This document shows positions 53,258-61,751 of a DNA stretch of 64,000 nucleotides, one piece after another; the stretch's first letter is position 1, and the number at the start of each line of letters is the position of its first letter. Location of the stretch: contig CP083650.1 in the NCBI GenBank assembly GCA_020099315.1, positions 3,348,001 through 3,412,000 of the forward strand, read 5' to 3'. The notes beneath the pieces were generated by a model that did no database searches, was not told the DNA's origin, and worked only from the letters and a program-made list of their open reading frames with translations. The stretch comes from Citrobacter europaeus. Lineage in GTDB: Bacteria > Pseudomonadota > Gammaproteobacteria > Enterobacterales > Enterobacteriaceae. Made by a program: the position numbers and the translations under genes.

Positions 53258-54538
53258 ATGAGCCAGAAAACCCTGTTTACAAAGTCTGCTCTCGCAGTCG
53301 CAGTGGCAATTATCTCCACACAGGCCTGGTCTGCAGGCTTTCAGTTAAACGAATTTTCTTCCTCTGGCCTTGGCCGGGCATATTCGGGTGAAGGCGCTAT
53401 TGCAGATGATGCAGGTAACGCCAGTCGTAACCCGGCACTGATTATGATGTTCGACCGCCCTACTTTTTCTGCGGGTGCGGTGTATATCGATCCAGACGTC
53501 AATATTTCCGGTAGATCGCCATACACCGGACGCAGCACCGATGCGGACAACATCGCCCCTACGGCGTGGGTTCCCAATGCTCACTTCGTGATGCCTATTA
53601 ACGACCAGTTTGGTTGGGGTGCTTCTGTCACGTCAAACTATGGCCTGGCAACCGAATTTAACGACAGCTACATCGTCGGCGAATACGGCGGTAAAACCGA
53701 CCTTAAAACGGTAAACCTGAACCTGAGCGGAGCCTATCGACTGAATGATAGCTGGAGCTTTGGTGTTGGTTTTAATGCCGTTTACGCCGATGCAAAAATT
53801 GAACGTTATTCCGGCGAACAAACTGCTGCATTGCCGAAAGTGGACCAGAAAATTGCCAGCCTGAAGGGTGATGAATGGGGCTACGGATGGAACGCCGGTA
53901 TTTTGTATGAGCTGGATAAAAATAACCGTTATGGCTTAACGTACCGCTCTGAAGTCAAAATCGACTTTGATGGCGATTATAAAAGTGGTATCCGTACTCA
54001 GGCCAACGCGTTACCTGGCGCAGGCACGGCGTTCCCGTGGGGAACAACCAATGCCACAGTCCCAGGTTCTCTGACGCTTAACCTGCCGGAAATGTGGGAA
54101 CTGTCAGGCTACAACCGTGTAGACCCGCAGTGGGCGATTCACTACAGCATCGCATACACCAGTTGGAGCCAGTTCCAGGAGCTGAAAGCAACCGGCACCA
54201 ACGGACAAACGCTGTTCTATAAAGAAGAAGGCTTCAAGGATTCTTACCGCATCGCGCTGGGTACGACTTATTACATGGATAAAAGCTGGACCTTCCGTAC
54301 CGGTATCGCCTATGACGATAGCCCGGTTCCTGCGAGCAAGCGTTCCATCTCCATTCCTGACCAGGACCGCCTGTGGCTGAGTGCGGGTACGACTTACGCA
54401 TTCAATGATGATGCGTCCATCGACGTTGGCGTCTCTTATATGCACGGTCAGAAAGTGACCGTCAAAGAAGGCCCGTATACTTTCGACTCTGAAGGTAAAG
54501 CCTGGTTGTTCGGTACCAACTTCAACTACGCATTCTGA
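53258..54538 (+). CDS. fadL: Long-chain fatty acid outer membrane transporter FadL
   Basis: Outer-membrane beta-barrel for uptake of long-chain fatty acids. Signal peptide MSQKTLFTKSALAVAVAIIS ends at AWSA, and the mature N-terminal hatch begins GFQLNEFSSSGLGRAYSGEGAIADDAGNASRNPA. The C terminus ends with phenylalanine (NFNYAF), the BAM signal. AGGT lies eight bases before the ATG at 53258, so I prefer it to the ATG at 53252. At 426 residues it is about 20 shorter than E. coli FadL, because the variable loop after KIERYSGEQTAALP is shorter. Confidence 0.97.
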   Translation: MSQKTLFTKSALAVAVAIISTQAWSAGFQLNEFSSSGLGRAYSGEGAIADDAGNASRNPALIMMFDRPTFSAGAVYIDPDVNISGRSPYTGRSTDADNIAPTAWVPNAHFVMPINDQFGWGASVTSNYGLATEFNDSYIVGEYGGKTDLKTVNLNLSGAYRLNDSWSFGVGFNAVYADAKIERYSGEQTAALPKVDQKIASLKGDEWGYGWNAGILYELDKNNRYGLTYRSEVKIDFDGDYKSGIRTQANALPGAGTAFPWGTTNATVPGSLTLNLPEMWELSGYNRVDPQWAIHYSIAYTSWSQFQELKATGTNGQTLFYKEEGFKDSYRIALGTTYYMDKSWTFRTGIAYDDSPVPASKRSISIPDQDRLWLSAGTTYAFNDDASIDVGVSYMHGQKVTVKEGPYTFDSEGKAWLFGTNFNYAF

Positions 54539-54553
54539 TTTTCTTCAGATATA

Positions 54554-54584
54554 AAAAAGGTGAGCTTTTTAGCTCACCTTTTTA
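54554..54584. terminator. Bidirectional terminator between fadL and mlaA
   Basis: A perfect 13-bp stem (AAAAAGGTGAGCT with AGCTCACCTTTTT) around a TTTT loop gives T-runs on both strands, serving both convergent genes. Confidence 0.93.
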
Positions 54585-54597
54585 TTTTCATCAGTCC

Positions 54598-55353
54598 TTA
54601 CTCGGAATCGATCTCTTTTAAATCGTCCTGAATGTCTTTCGCGTTCGGGTTTTCTTCTGGTTTGAGTTTCCCACCGTTCGCAATAAAGTCATGACGCTGG
54701 AAGTAAGCCTCACGCACCATGATGTAAGGATCGGAGGACTGACGCAGCAGACCGTCGGAATCGAGCAGTTGCGCGCGGGTTTCAATCCCTTCAACCGTCC
54801 ATTTGCCTATCGACAACGGCCATGTCAGCCAGGACAGTACCGGATACAGCGTATCCACCATGTCGCCGCCATCATCACGCAACGTGAAGCTGCCATAGAA
54901 TGGAAGCTGCATATACGGTCCGTAACCAACGTCATAATGGCCTAACGTACTACCAAAACGGTGCGGTTCAACACGCTGTAACTTCGGATTAGCCATACCT
55001 GCCACGTCAATAAGGCCGCCCATACCTAACAGAGTATTCAGGAAGAAACGGGTAAAGTGCACCATTCCCTGATAAGGGTCACCTTGCAGGAAGTAGTTAA
55101 CCATGACGGCCGGCTCTTCAAGGTTGCCGGTAAAGTTACTTAAACCATTACGTGCCGGCTGCGGGACATAATCACGCCAGGCTACGGCTACCGGTCGAAC
55201 AACGTATGGATCTAAAACATTAAAGTTGAAGTTGTACATGGTGCGGTTGAACCCTTCAAATGGATCCGAACGCCCCTGCTGTTCAGTACCGGAGCTCGCA
55301 CACCCCACCAAAAGTGTGGTTCCCAGCGCAAGCGCCGACAGGCGAAGCTTCAT
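54598..55353 (-). CDS. mlaA: Outer membrane lipoprotein MlaA (VacJ)
   Basis: Outer-membrane component of the Mla system, which removes mislocalised phospholipid from the outer leaflet and passes it to MlaC. The 251-residue lipoprotein has the lipobox LLVGCASS and the conserved DPFEGFNRTMYNFNFNVLDPYVVRPVA core. GGGAG precedes the ATG at 55353; the frame to 55449 adds 32 codons unlike the family. Confidence 0.96.
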   Translation of the reverse strand: MKLRLSALALGTTLLVGCASSGTEQQGRSDPFEGFNRTMYNFNFNVLDPYVVRPVAVAWRDYVPQPARNGLSNFTGNLEEPAVMVNYFLQGDPYQGMVHFTRFFLNTLLGMGGLIDVAGMANPKLQRVEPHRFGSTLGHYDVGYGPYMQLPFYGSFTLRDDGGDMVDTLYPVLSWLTWPLSIGKWTVEGIETRAQLLDSDGLLRQSSDPYIMVREAYFQRHDFIANGGKLKPEENPNAKDIQDDLKEIDSE

Positions 55354-55641
55354 AAGTGTCTCCCTGTGTATTATGGCTATCGCTGATTGCCATCCATGAC
55401 GGAACGAGGACGTATCCGCCTGTTTAGATGTGAGCGATTGTAACAGCACGTCAAATGATGTCTATATACCCTGTCTTACTGATTTGATCATAGCCTGGTA
55501 ATACGCACTCCGCGGCGGTTCTATTCTAGCTAACCCGATAAAAACAAACGTTACCATTTTTGCTATCTCAGACTTTCTCCCGCTGATTTTCGGACAAAAG
55601 CCGCTACGCTTTAGCAATACGTGCTAATTCGGGATTCGGCT

Positions 55642-56583
55642 ATGAATGACATTGAGAAAGAAAAGATTGATCGGCACAGCGACGAGCTTCAGGTCGAAAG
55701 TGATGAAAAGTTAGAGGGTAAAAAGATTGAGGTCGACGAGGACAGGCTCCCCTCCCGCGCCATGGCGATCCATGAACATATCCGCCAGGATGGGGAGAAA
55801 GAGATGGAGCGCGACGCGATGGCGCTATTATGGTCAGCCATCGCTGCAGGGCTGTCGATGGGCGCCTCGCTACTGGCTAAAGGGATTTTTCACGTACAAC
55901 TGGAAGGCGTACCAGGGGGATTTTTACTGGAGAACCTCGGTTATACCTTCGGCTTTATTATTGTCATTATGGCCCGCCAGCAACTCTTTACCGAAAATAC
56001 CGTCACCGCCGTACTGCCGGTGATGCAAAACCCAACCCTCGGCAATTTTGGCTTGTTGATGCGCCTGTGGAGCGTGGTTCTGCTGGGTAATATTATTGGC
56101 ACCGGGGTTGCAGCATGGGCGTTTGAGCATATGCCGATTTTTGATGAAGAGACCCGCGATGCTTTCGTCAAAATCGGTATGGACGTGATGAAAAACAGCC
56201 CAACAGAGATGTTTTCTAACGCGATTATTTCTGGCTGGTTAATTGCCACGATGGTGTGGATGTTTCCTGCTGCCGGGGCAGCAAAAATTGTGGTCATTAT
56301 TCTGATGACCTGGCTGATTGCGTTAGGCGATACCACGCACATCGTGGTCGGTTCGGTGGAAATTCTCTATCTGGTCTTTAATGGCACGCTGCACTGGAGT
56401 GATTTTTTCTGGCCCTTCGCGCTACCAACGCTCGCCGGAAATATCTGTGGCGGAACGTTTATCTTCGCGCTGATGAGCCATGCGCAGATCCGCAATGATA
56501 TGAGCAACAAACGCAAGGAAGAAGCCAGGTTGCAAGCAAAGCGTGATGAGCAAAAGCAGAAAAACCAGAAAAAACAGGACTAA
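55642..56583 (+). CDS. yfdC: FNT-family inner membrane protein YfdC
   Basis: 313-residue protein of the formate/nitrite transporter family, with a charged cytoplasmic N-terminal tail (about 1-60), six predicted spans and a lysine/glutamine-rich tail. FNT pore motifs are visible as MGASLLAKGIF, FTENTVTAVLPV and NAIISGWLIATMVW. The transported ion is unknown. The start at 55642 (MNDIEKEKIDRHSDE) aligns with E. coli YfdC. The 288 bases upstream of it, shared with mlaA, show no further gene. Confidence 0.93.
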   Translation: MNDIEKEKIDRHSDELQVESDEKLEGKKIEVDEDRLPSRAMAIHEHIRQDGEKEMERDAMALLWSAIAAGLSMGASLLAKGIFHVQLEGVPGGFLLENLGYTFGFIIVIMARQQLFTENTVTAVLPVMQNPTLGNFGLLMRLWSVVLLGNIIGTGVAAWAFEHMPIFDEETRDAFVKIGMDVMKNSPTEMFSNAIISGWLIATMVWMFPAAGAAKIVVIILMTWLIALGDTTHIVVGSVEILYLVFNGTLHWSDFFWPFALPTLAGNICGGTFIFALMSHAQIRNDMSNKRKEEARLQAKRDEQKQKNQKKQD

Positions 56584-56658
56584 ATGGTGACTGTTTGAGC
56601 AGTCGGGCGGCTTGAGACTTACCGTTGTGAGGAAAAAACGCTATACTCGTGCCGCTTC

Positions 56659-56730
56659 GTCCCCTTAGTTAAATGGATATAACGAGCCCCTCCTAAGGGC
56701 TAGTTGCAGGTTCGATTCCTGCAGGGGACA
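56659..56730 (+). tRNA. argW: tRNA-Arg, anticodon CCU (argW)
   Basis: A full cloverleaf: acceptor GTCCCCT pairs with AGGGGAC, anticodon loop CTCCTAA with CCT at 56692-56694, and T arm GCAGG-TTCGATT-CCTGC. It decodes the rare AGG codon. It sits after yfdC exactly as argW does in E. coli. After the discriminator A at 56730 the DNA reads CTC, so the 3' CCA is not encoded, which is unusual in enterics. Confidence 0.95.
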
Positions 56731-56781
56731 CTCTGAAATTAATGCTTCCTGCTTAAATCCAATCATTTACCAGTCAGTTCA

Positions 56782-57453
56782 TCACAGGGCCTGGCGATAA
56801 AACGGCACATTCCTCACTGTTGCAGTCAGATTGTCGGACACTATCGTCTGCTCTGTAGCTATCCGCATCCCCGATTTTCTCAGCCTCAGTACGTCAGCAG
56901 CTATACGTTGGCTGCCAAACCAGAAAAGCCCATCCAGAGCCGTGACATCAAGACCAGACTCCAGAGCCAGCTTCAGTCGTTCACGCGGCGCTTTTACCGC
57001 TTTAGCAATCTGCTGATATGGCGCTTCGCTTGAACCTGCAGGGCCAATGCGTCGGATACGATGCGACAGACGGTATTGAAATTCATCCGGGATCCCGTCG
57101 AGATTCGCTTTCAGGCTGTAAACACAACCAAAGCGTTTGCCGTTAAAGATGACGTTTTTCTGACTAAGCTGCAACTCTTCACGCACGCTGGCAATCAGTT
57201 GTGGAGTACGGAGTAATAACAAGCGGAAAGGCAGCTCAAAACTGGTCACATAGTCTACATTCAATAAAGCAATACGCAGACGTTCTTGCGGCCCCGCCTT
57301 CAATTCCCGACATTCAGTAATAACATCAGCCCACTGGCCCCTAAGGCGGGAACTCTCAGTCGCCTCAGTAAAACTGTATTTTTCAGTCTCATAATCAATA
57401 CGTTCAGTCACACGGAATTCCCTTCTGGCCACATCTCGGTATCGGTTGTTCAC
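56782..57453 (-). CDS. Protein with two related winged-helix-like units, next to argW
   Basis: 223-residue protein that I do not recognise as a named gene. The C-terminal half (about 155-203, APRERLKLALESGLDVTALDGL...RIAADVLRLRKSG, shown in parts) resembles the small phage-type helix-turn-helix domain HTH_39. The N-terminal half (about 54-113, GPQERLRIALLNVDYVT...) repeats the same pattern: P-x-E-R-L, A-L, V-T and a following L/R-I-A helix. It starts with GTG and a weak ribosome site, and lies 51 bases from argW in opposite orientation. It is probably DNA-binding and may be left from an element integrated at the tRNA; that is inference. Confidence 0.65.
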   Translation of the reverse strand: MNNRYRDVARREFRVTERIDYETEKYSFTEATESSRLRGQWADVITECRELKAGPQERLRIALLNVDYVTSFELPFRLLLLRTPQLIASVREELQLSQKNVIFNGKRFGCVYSLKANLDGIPDEFQYRLSHRIRRIGPAGSSEAPYQQIAKAVKAPRERLKLALESGLDVTALDGLFWFGSQRIAADVLRLRKSGMRIATEQTIVSDNLTATVRNVPFYRQAL

Positions 57454-57585
57454 TTTACCAGCGACAAGATTGCTATGTCAGGAATCTTTTCTTAACCCGC
57501 CCAATATTTGCTTCATATCATCACACAAAGATGAAGACAACTGACCGATCCGACGCGTTTACCGGATCAGTACAGCGGCGTCATG

Positions 57586-59484
57586 TCAGACAACAAAACG
57601 ATTGACCAGCCCCTTCATGGTGACCGACAGATTGTCCAGCCGCTGGCTGTCGCTCGCGGCCTGAGAAACCAGCGCCGCATTTTGCTGAGTAACCTGCTCC
57701 ATCGGTCGCAGTGCCAGGTTTATTTGGGTTACCCCTTGCGACTGTTCCGTCGCCACACGCGCGATATCCGCAATATATTGCTTCATACTGGTGGTATTGT
57801 CCGCCGCCGCTTCCAGCGCGGTAGCAGACGCCGTGACACGCTCAACGCCCTCACTAATTTTGACCATATTCTGCGCAACCAGCTCGCGGATCTGGTTAGC
57901 TTCTTTGGCGCAACGTTGCGAAAGATTCCGCACTTCACTGGCCACAACCGCAAATCCCCGGCCCATCTCTCCCGCCCGCGCTGCTTCCACTGCCGCATTC
58001 AGCGCCAGCAAATTGGTCTGAAACGAGATATCATCAATTGAGGTCACAATATTCGATATTTTCTCACTGGAAGCGCGAATATCCCCCATACTCTGGTTCG
58101 CCGCACTGGCAACGTTGCTCGCCTGCCGAACTTCTTTTTCCAGCCTGATTGTCAGATGCTCCGCTTCACGGGCATTATCCGCCGTTTGCGTAATCGTCGT
58201 TGATAGCTGCTCCATACTGGCCACGGCTTGTACTATTGATGCTGCCTGTTCATCCGTGCGTTGGGCCAGATCCTGATTACCCGCCGTAATACTGCTGCTG
58301 GCATCGGACAAAACCACGGAGCCTTGTTTAATCTCCTGTACGATATGCTGAATACTTTCCAGCATGGTGTTATAGGCACGATTAAGTGAGGAAAGCTCAT
58401 CTTTACCCGGCGTCGCCAGACGTTGAGTCAGATCGCCATTCATACCCGCAATCTTGCGCAGCGTGTCGCTGAATTGGCGATGCATATTGATTGCGATGGC
58501 TCCGGCGAAGGTCAATGATGCCAGTAGCGCTAACAAGCTGACGACCATATATATTTGCCAGTTTTTTCGTGCATCCTGTGCAAGTTTTTTCGCATTCGCC
58601 AACAGAAGATTCGCCGTCACATTTTCTATCTGCCGCATCACTTCAATACGCTGGGTTTGTACTTTAAACCAGACAGTTGGATCGACATCAAATCCACCGT
58701 TGGCAGCATGGCTAAACGCGGTTTCACGAAATGAGAGGGCTTTTGACGCTTCTGCAGATTGTAAGCGATTTTTCAACATGGCCGCCTGTTCCGGCGAGCT
58801 CAGGCGCAACGATTGTGCCAGCCAGACGTTCTGTTTACTGACGACATCACTGAGCTGATGTAACTGTCCTTCGGCGAAATGACCGGAGGAAAAGATATTT
58901 GATAACAGTGCTCGTTCAATACCTGCTTGTTCTTTCAAATTCAGCAGGTTGTAGTAGGCGGCGAATGCGTTTGCCATTTCGCCAGAATCCGTCAACTGTC
59001 CCAACTTGCCGACAAAACTCAGCACATCAGCAATGACGTTGGTGTAAAACTTCACCACATCTGCGGCTGGAAGCCCCAACTGCGTGACATTTTCCCGGAT
59101 GGTGGCAAGCGAAAGAATGTTTTTCTTAAACGCAGCGACAGAGGTAGCAACATCCCCTTCCGGTAATGCAGTATCGGACAACGAGCGCACGAAAACCTCA
59201 ATCTCGCGATCGGTCAAAGCCCGTTGTGCATTTAACTCATCTTTGAACGTTTTCCCTGCAGCGCCCAGAAATCCGACACTCATTCCCCGTTCTTTTTGCA
59301 GTTCATGCACCACATTTCCGGCACTGCGAGCGAGCGCTGTCAGCTGGGCAATATTCTCCATCTGCCGTTCTGTCTCAATGCGCGTCAATATTCCTGAACC
59401 TGCAAACCAACATAACGCCAGTAATAGTGGTTGTAGCGCGATTATTAACTTCATTTTCATCGGCATTCGATAAACCCACCACAT
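57586..59484 (-). CDS. Methyl-accepting chemotaxis protein with NIT sensor domain
   Basis: 632-residue chemoreceptor. A first span (about 11-32) leads to a periplasmic NIT (nitrate/nitrite-sensing type) domain, with typical words LQKERGMSVGFLG and LKEQAGIERALLSNIF, then a second span (about 311-333), a HAMP unit and the signalling hairpin with tip DDISFQTNLLALNAAVEAARAG. The C terminus ends LVNRFVV, without the NWETF-type tether for CheR and CheB. GGAGGGG lies eight bases before the ATG at 59484, so I reject the start at 59514. A sigma28 promoter lies just upstream. The ligand is unknown; NIT domains suggest nitrate or nitrite. Confidence 0.9.
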   Translation of the reverse strand: MWWVYRMPMKMKLIIALQPLLLALCWFAGSGILTRIETERQMENIAQLTALARSAGNVVHELQKERGMSVGFLGAAGKTFKDELNAQRALTDREIEVFVRSLSDTALPEGDVATSVAAFKKNILSLATIRENVTQLGLPAADVVKFYTNVIADVLSFVGKLGQLTDSGEMANAFAAYYNLLNLKEQAGIERALLSNIFSSGHFAEGQLHQLSDVVSKQNVWLAQSLRLSSPEQAAMLKNRLQSAEASKALSFRETAFSHAANGGFDVDPTVWFKVQTQRIEVMRQIENVTANLLLANAKKLAQDARKNWQIYMVVSLLALLASLTFAGAIAINMHRQFSDTLRKIAGMNGDLTQRLATPGKDELSSLNRAYNTMLESIQHIVQEIKQGSVVLSDASSSITAGNQDLAQRTDEQAASIVQAVASMEQLSTTITQTADNAREAEHLTIRLEKEVRQASNVASAANQSMGDIRASSEKISNIVTSIDDISFQTNLLALNAAVEAARAGEMGRGFAVVASEVRNLSQRCAKEANQIRELVAQNMVKISEGVERVTASATALEAAADNTTSMKQYIADIARVATEQSQGVTQINLALRPMEQVTQQNAALVSQAASDSQRLDNLSVTMKGLVNRFVV

Positions 59485-59519
59485 GCTACTCCCCTCCATT
59501 GTCCATATTTTCATTATGG

Positions 59520-59546
59520 TTATCGGCGTGAAGAGGCTGCACTTTA
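59520..59546 (-). promoter_or_regulatory. Sigma28 (FliA) promoter of the chemoreceptor gene
   Basis: On the minus strand the sequence is TAAA-N15-GCCGATAA, an exact match to the enteric flagellar sigma28 consensus in both boxes and spacing. The start codon lies 36 bases downstream. This places the receptor in the flagellar class 3 regulon. Confidence 0.88.
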
Positions 59547-59750
59547 AATTTTATCAAGAAGCAAGTGGTTGTTTTATAGATTGAATGTCTGCCAAAATAA
59601 CTCTATTTGATTATAACCGACAATACAAACATCTGTAACACAAAGCCTCATTGAATCTTTATCTCATTTTTTCAATTTATTTAGCATATTATTAAATTTT
59701 GAGAAATTGGGTAACTATCAACACGATTCATAAAAAAGAGTCAGCCCCAT

Positions 59751-59779
59751 AACAGTTACAATTGCTGGAGGTAACTGTT
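59751..59779. promoter_or_regulatory. Inverted repeat upstream of the YaiL-like gene
   Basis: AACAGTTAC and GTAACTGTT are perfect 9-base inverted arms with an 11-base spacer, 42 bases upstream of the TATAAT box. The size fits a dimeric regulator site; no known regulator is recognised. Confidence 0.5.
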
Positions 59780-59820
59780 GTCACACGGCCATTATCTGGC
59801 ATCCCGCCAAACGTTGAGGT

Positions 59821-59826
59821 TATAAT
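59821..59826 (+). promoter_or_regulatory. Probable -10 box of the YaiL-like gene
   Basis: Perfect TATAAT, 34 bases before the start codon. No good -35 box is found at 17 bases, only TGGCAT at 18, so an activator may be needed. Confidence 0.5.
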
Positions 59827-59859
59827 CCTTACAACGATTTTTTTGGATTAGAAGCGACA

Positions 59860-60399
59860 ATGACAAAACTTACCCTACAAGAACAGATGCTTAAAGCAGG
59901 TCTGGTCAGCAGCAAAAAAATGGCGAAAGTGCAGAGAACGGCTAAGAAATCGCGCGTTCAGGCTCGTGAAGCCAGAGAAGCGGTTGAAGAGAATAAAAAA
60001 GCGCAGATCGAGCGTGATAAGCAACTCAGCGAACAACAAAAGCAGGCCGCGTTGTCTAAAGAGTATAAAGCGCAGATCAAACAACTGATTGAAATGAATA
60101 AAATCACCATTACCCGTGGCGATATTGGTTACAACTTTACTGACAATAATCTGATCAAAAAAGTCTATGTTGATAAGGTGACCCAGTCTCAGTTGATCAA
60201 GGGCCGTCTGGCCATTGCCCGTCTGACGGCTGAAAGTGGTAGCGAGAGCGAATACGCCATCATTCCGGCAGTCGTCGCCGACAAGATTGCCCAGCGCGAT
60301 GCAAGCTATATCGTGCTTAATTGCGAACTGAGCCAGGAAGCGAAGGATGAAGACGATCCGTATGCTGATTTTGTCATTCCTGATGATCTGATGTGGTAA
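59860..60399 (+). CDS. YaiL-like DUF2058 protein
   Basis: 179-residue cytoplasmic protein of the DUF2058/YaiL family, annotated in places as nucleoprotein or polynucleotide-associated. The first part (about 1-70) is basic and strongly helical, probably coiled coil (KMAKVQRTAKKSRVQAREAREAVEENKKAQ in part), then a conserved globular part, DIGYNFTDNNLIKKVYVD to EYAIIPAVVADKIAQRD. The end, DEDDPYADFVIPDDLMW, is acidic. In E. coli the yaiL homologue lies elsewhere, near the mak/araJ region, so this copy in the pgt neighbourhood is notable. The function is unknown. Confidence 0.85.
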   Translation: MTKLTLQEQMLKAGLVSSKKMAKVQRTAKKSRVQAREAREAVEENKKAQIERDKQLSEQQKQAALSKEYKAQIKQLIEMNKITITRGDIGYNFTDNNLIKKVYVDKVTQSQLIKGRLAIARLTAESGSESEYAIIPAVVADKIAQRDASYIVLNCELSQEAKDEDDPYADFVIPDDLMW

Positions 60400-60503
60400 G
60401 CGAAACATCCCAATAATCACCCGGAATTTCATCGCATATTTCGGTGAACGCTAACGCCGCCACCGAAATACTGTCAACGTCTCCTCCTCCCCGATCCTGG
60501 CCA

Positions 60504-61751
60504 CTAAAACTTATAGTGTTCTTTGCTCAACCCGTATTTTCTCATGCGTAAATAGAGTTTTTTACGCGGGATTTGTAAATACTCCGCGACTTCATTAATA
60601 CGTCCCTGATGGATATTTAGCGCTTCAGTAATGATCTGCCGCTCGTACTCTTCAACCCGACGGTCAAGCGGTGTCGGTTCGGGCAGATGCAGCTGCGGAT
60701 TCGCTGTTTCAGCCAGTGGAAGCAGACCAACGGCAAAAAGCTCGGCGGCATTCGCCAGTTCACGGACATTGCTTAACCACACACGACGCCGCATGCCTTT
60801 CAGTAAATCTCCTTCAACCTCGGGCACGGGATGGTTCAGGCGCAGACAGGCTTTCTGCAGATAATGTCGAAACAGCGGCTCAATATCATCCGGGCGCTGT
60901 GACAGAGGCTGGCAGCCGATTTGCGTCATCGCAAAACAGTAGTAGAGTTCGGCCACAATCTGATTAGTTGCCGCCAGTTCCACCAGCGATGTAGCGCCAA
61001 TACCTATCAGGCGAAACGGACGCCGTTCCTGGCTTTGCAGATGTACCAGATGGTGCTGTTGTTCACGCGTCAGGCACTCAATATGGCTCAGGACCAGCGT
61101 TCCCCCTTGCGCTTGAGTAATAAGGTCATTCAGTTGCCCCGCATTCTCTAACGTCAATTCCCCACGGATAAATGGCCCTTCGGTATTACGCCCAAGCTGG
61201 TGTAAATAACGAGCGCCAGTCATACGCCCCGTTCCCGGCTCGCCATAAAACCAGACGGCAATGTCCGTTTCAGCCAGGTGCTGGAGGCGCTGGCGATACT
61301 GATTGACCCAGTCACTGTAGCCAAGCAGTTCAACCTGGAGCTTTTGCTGGCAATAGTGGCGACGAGCAATCACGGATTTTCTTTGGCGCAGCGCATCTTC
61401 TACCAACGACAGCAGTTTGCCGGGATCGATCGGCTTTTGCAGAAAATCCCATGCGCCTTTCTTCACGGCCTCTACCGCCATAGGGACGTCGCCATGTCCG
61501 GTGATCAATAGGATCGGCAGCTGATTATCATCCTGATGAAACAACGTCATCAAATCAATTCCATTGCAGCCAGGCATGCACACGTCGCTCAGCACAATTC
61601 CCGGCCAGTCGGCCTGCAGCCAATTTCGGGCGTCATAAGGGTTACTGCATGCGCAGACACGATACCCCTCCTGTTCAAGCAACAGGGTGTAAGCGTCGAG
61701 AACATCGGCATCATCATCAATCAGCAGAACAGAATATTCATCACTCAACAT
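60504..61751 (-). CDS. pgtA: Phosphoglycerate transport response regulator PgtA
   Basis: 415-residue response regulator, which with PgtB and PgtC induces the phosphoglycerate transporter PgtP in Salmonella. The receiver domain (1-120) has acidic residues D12-D13, phosphoacceptor D56 (IVLSDVCMPG) and K106. The NtrC-like centre (about 140-330) is degenerate: Walker A is GEPGTGRM with arginine in place of the catalytic lysine, Walker B is GGTLVLSHIE, and the sigma54-contacting GAFTGA loop is absent. A Fis-type helix-turn-helix lies at about 375-410 (ITEALNIHQGRINEVAEYLQIPRKKLY). It overlaps pgtB by 11 bases. Confidence 0.93.
   Translation of the reverse strand: MLSDEYSVLLIDDDADVLDAYTLLLEQEGYRVCACSNPYDARNWLQADWPGIVLSDVCMPGCNGIDLMTLFHQDDNQLPILLITGHGDVPMAVEAVKKGAWDFLQKPIDPGKLLSLVEDALRQRKSVIARRHYCQQKLQVELLGYSDWVNQYRQRLQHLAETDIAVWFYGEPGTGRMTGARYLHQLGRNTEGPFIRGELTLENAGQLNDLITQAQGGTLVLSHIECLTREQQHHLVHLQSQERRPFRLIGIGATSLVELAATNQIVAELYYCFAMTQIGCQPLSQRPDDIEPLFRHYLQKACLRLNHPVPEVEGDLLKGMRRRVWLSNVRELANAAELFAVGLLPLAETANPQLHLPEPTPLDRRVEEYERQIITEALNIHQGRINEVAEYLQIPRKKLYLRMRKYGLSKEHYKF

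Larger units (their letters stand above)
59485..59859. promoter_or_regulatory. Divergent region between chemoreceptor and YaiL-like gene
   Basis: 375 AT-rich bases without a gene. It holds a sigma28 promoter for the chemoreceptor, a 9-bp inverted repeat and a TATAAT box at 59821-59826 for the rightward gene, all detailed elsewhere. Confidence 0.65.
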
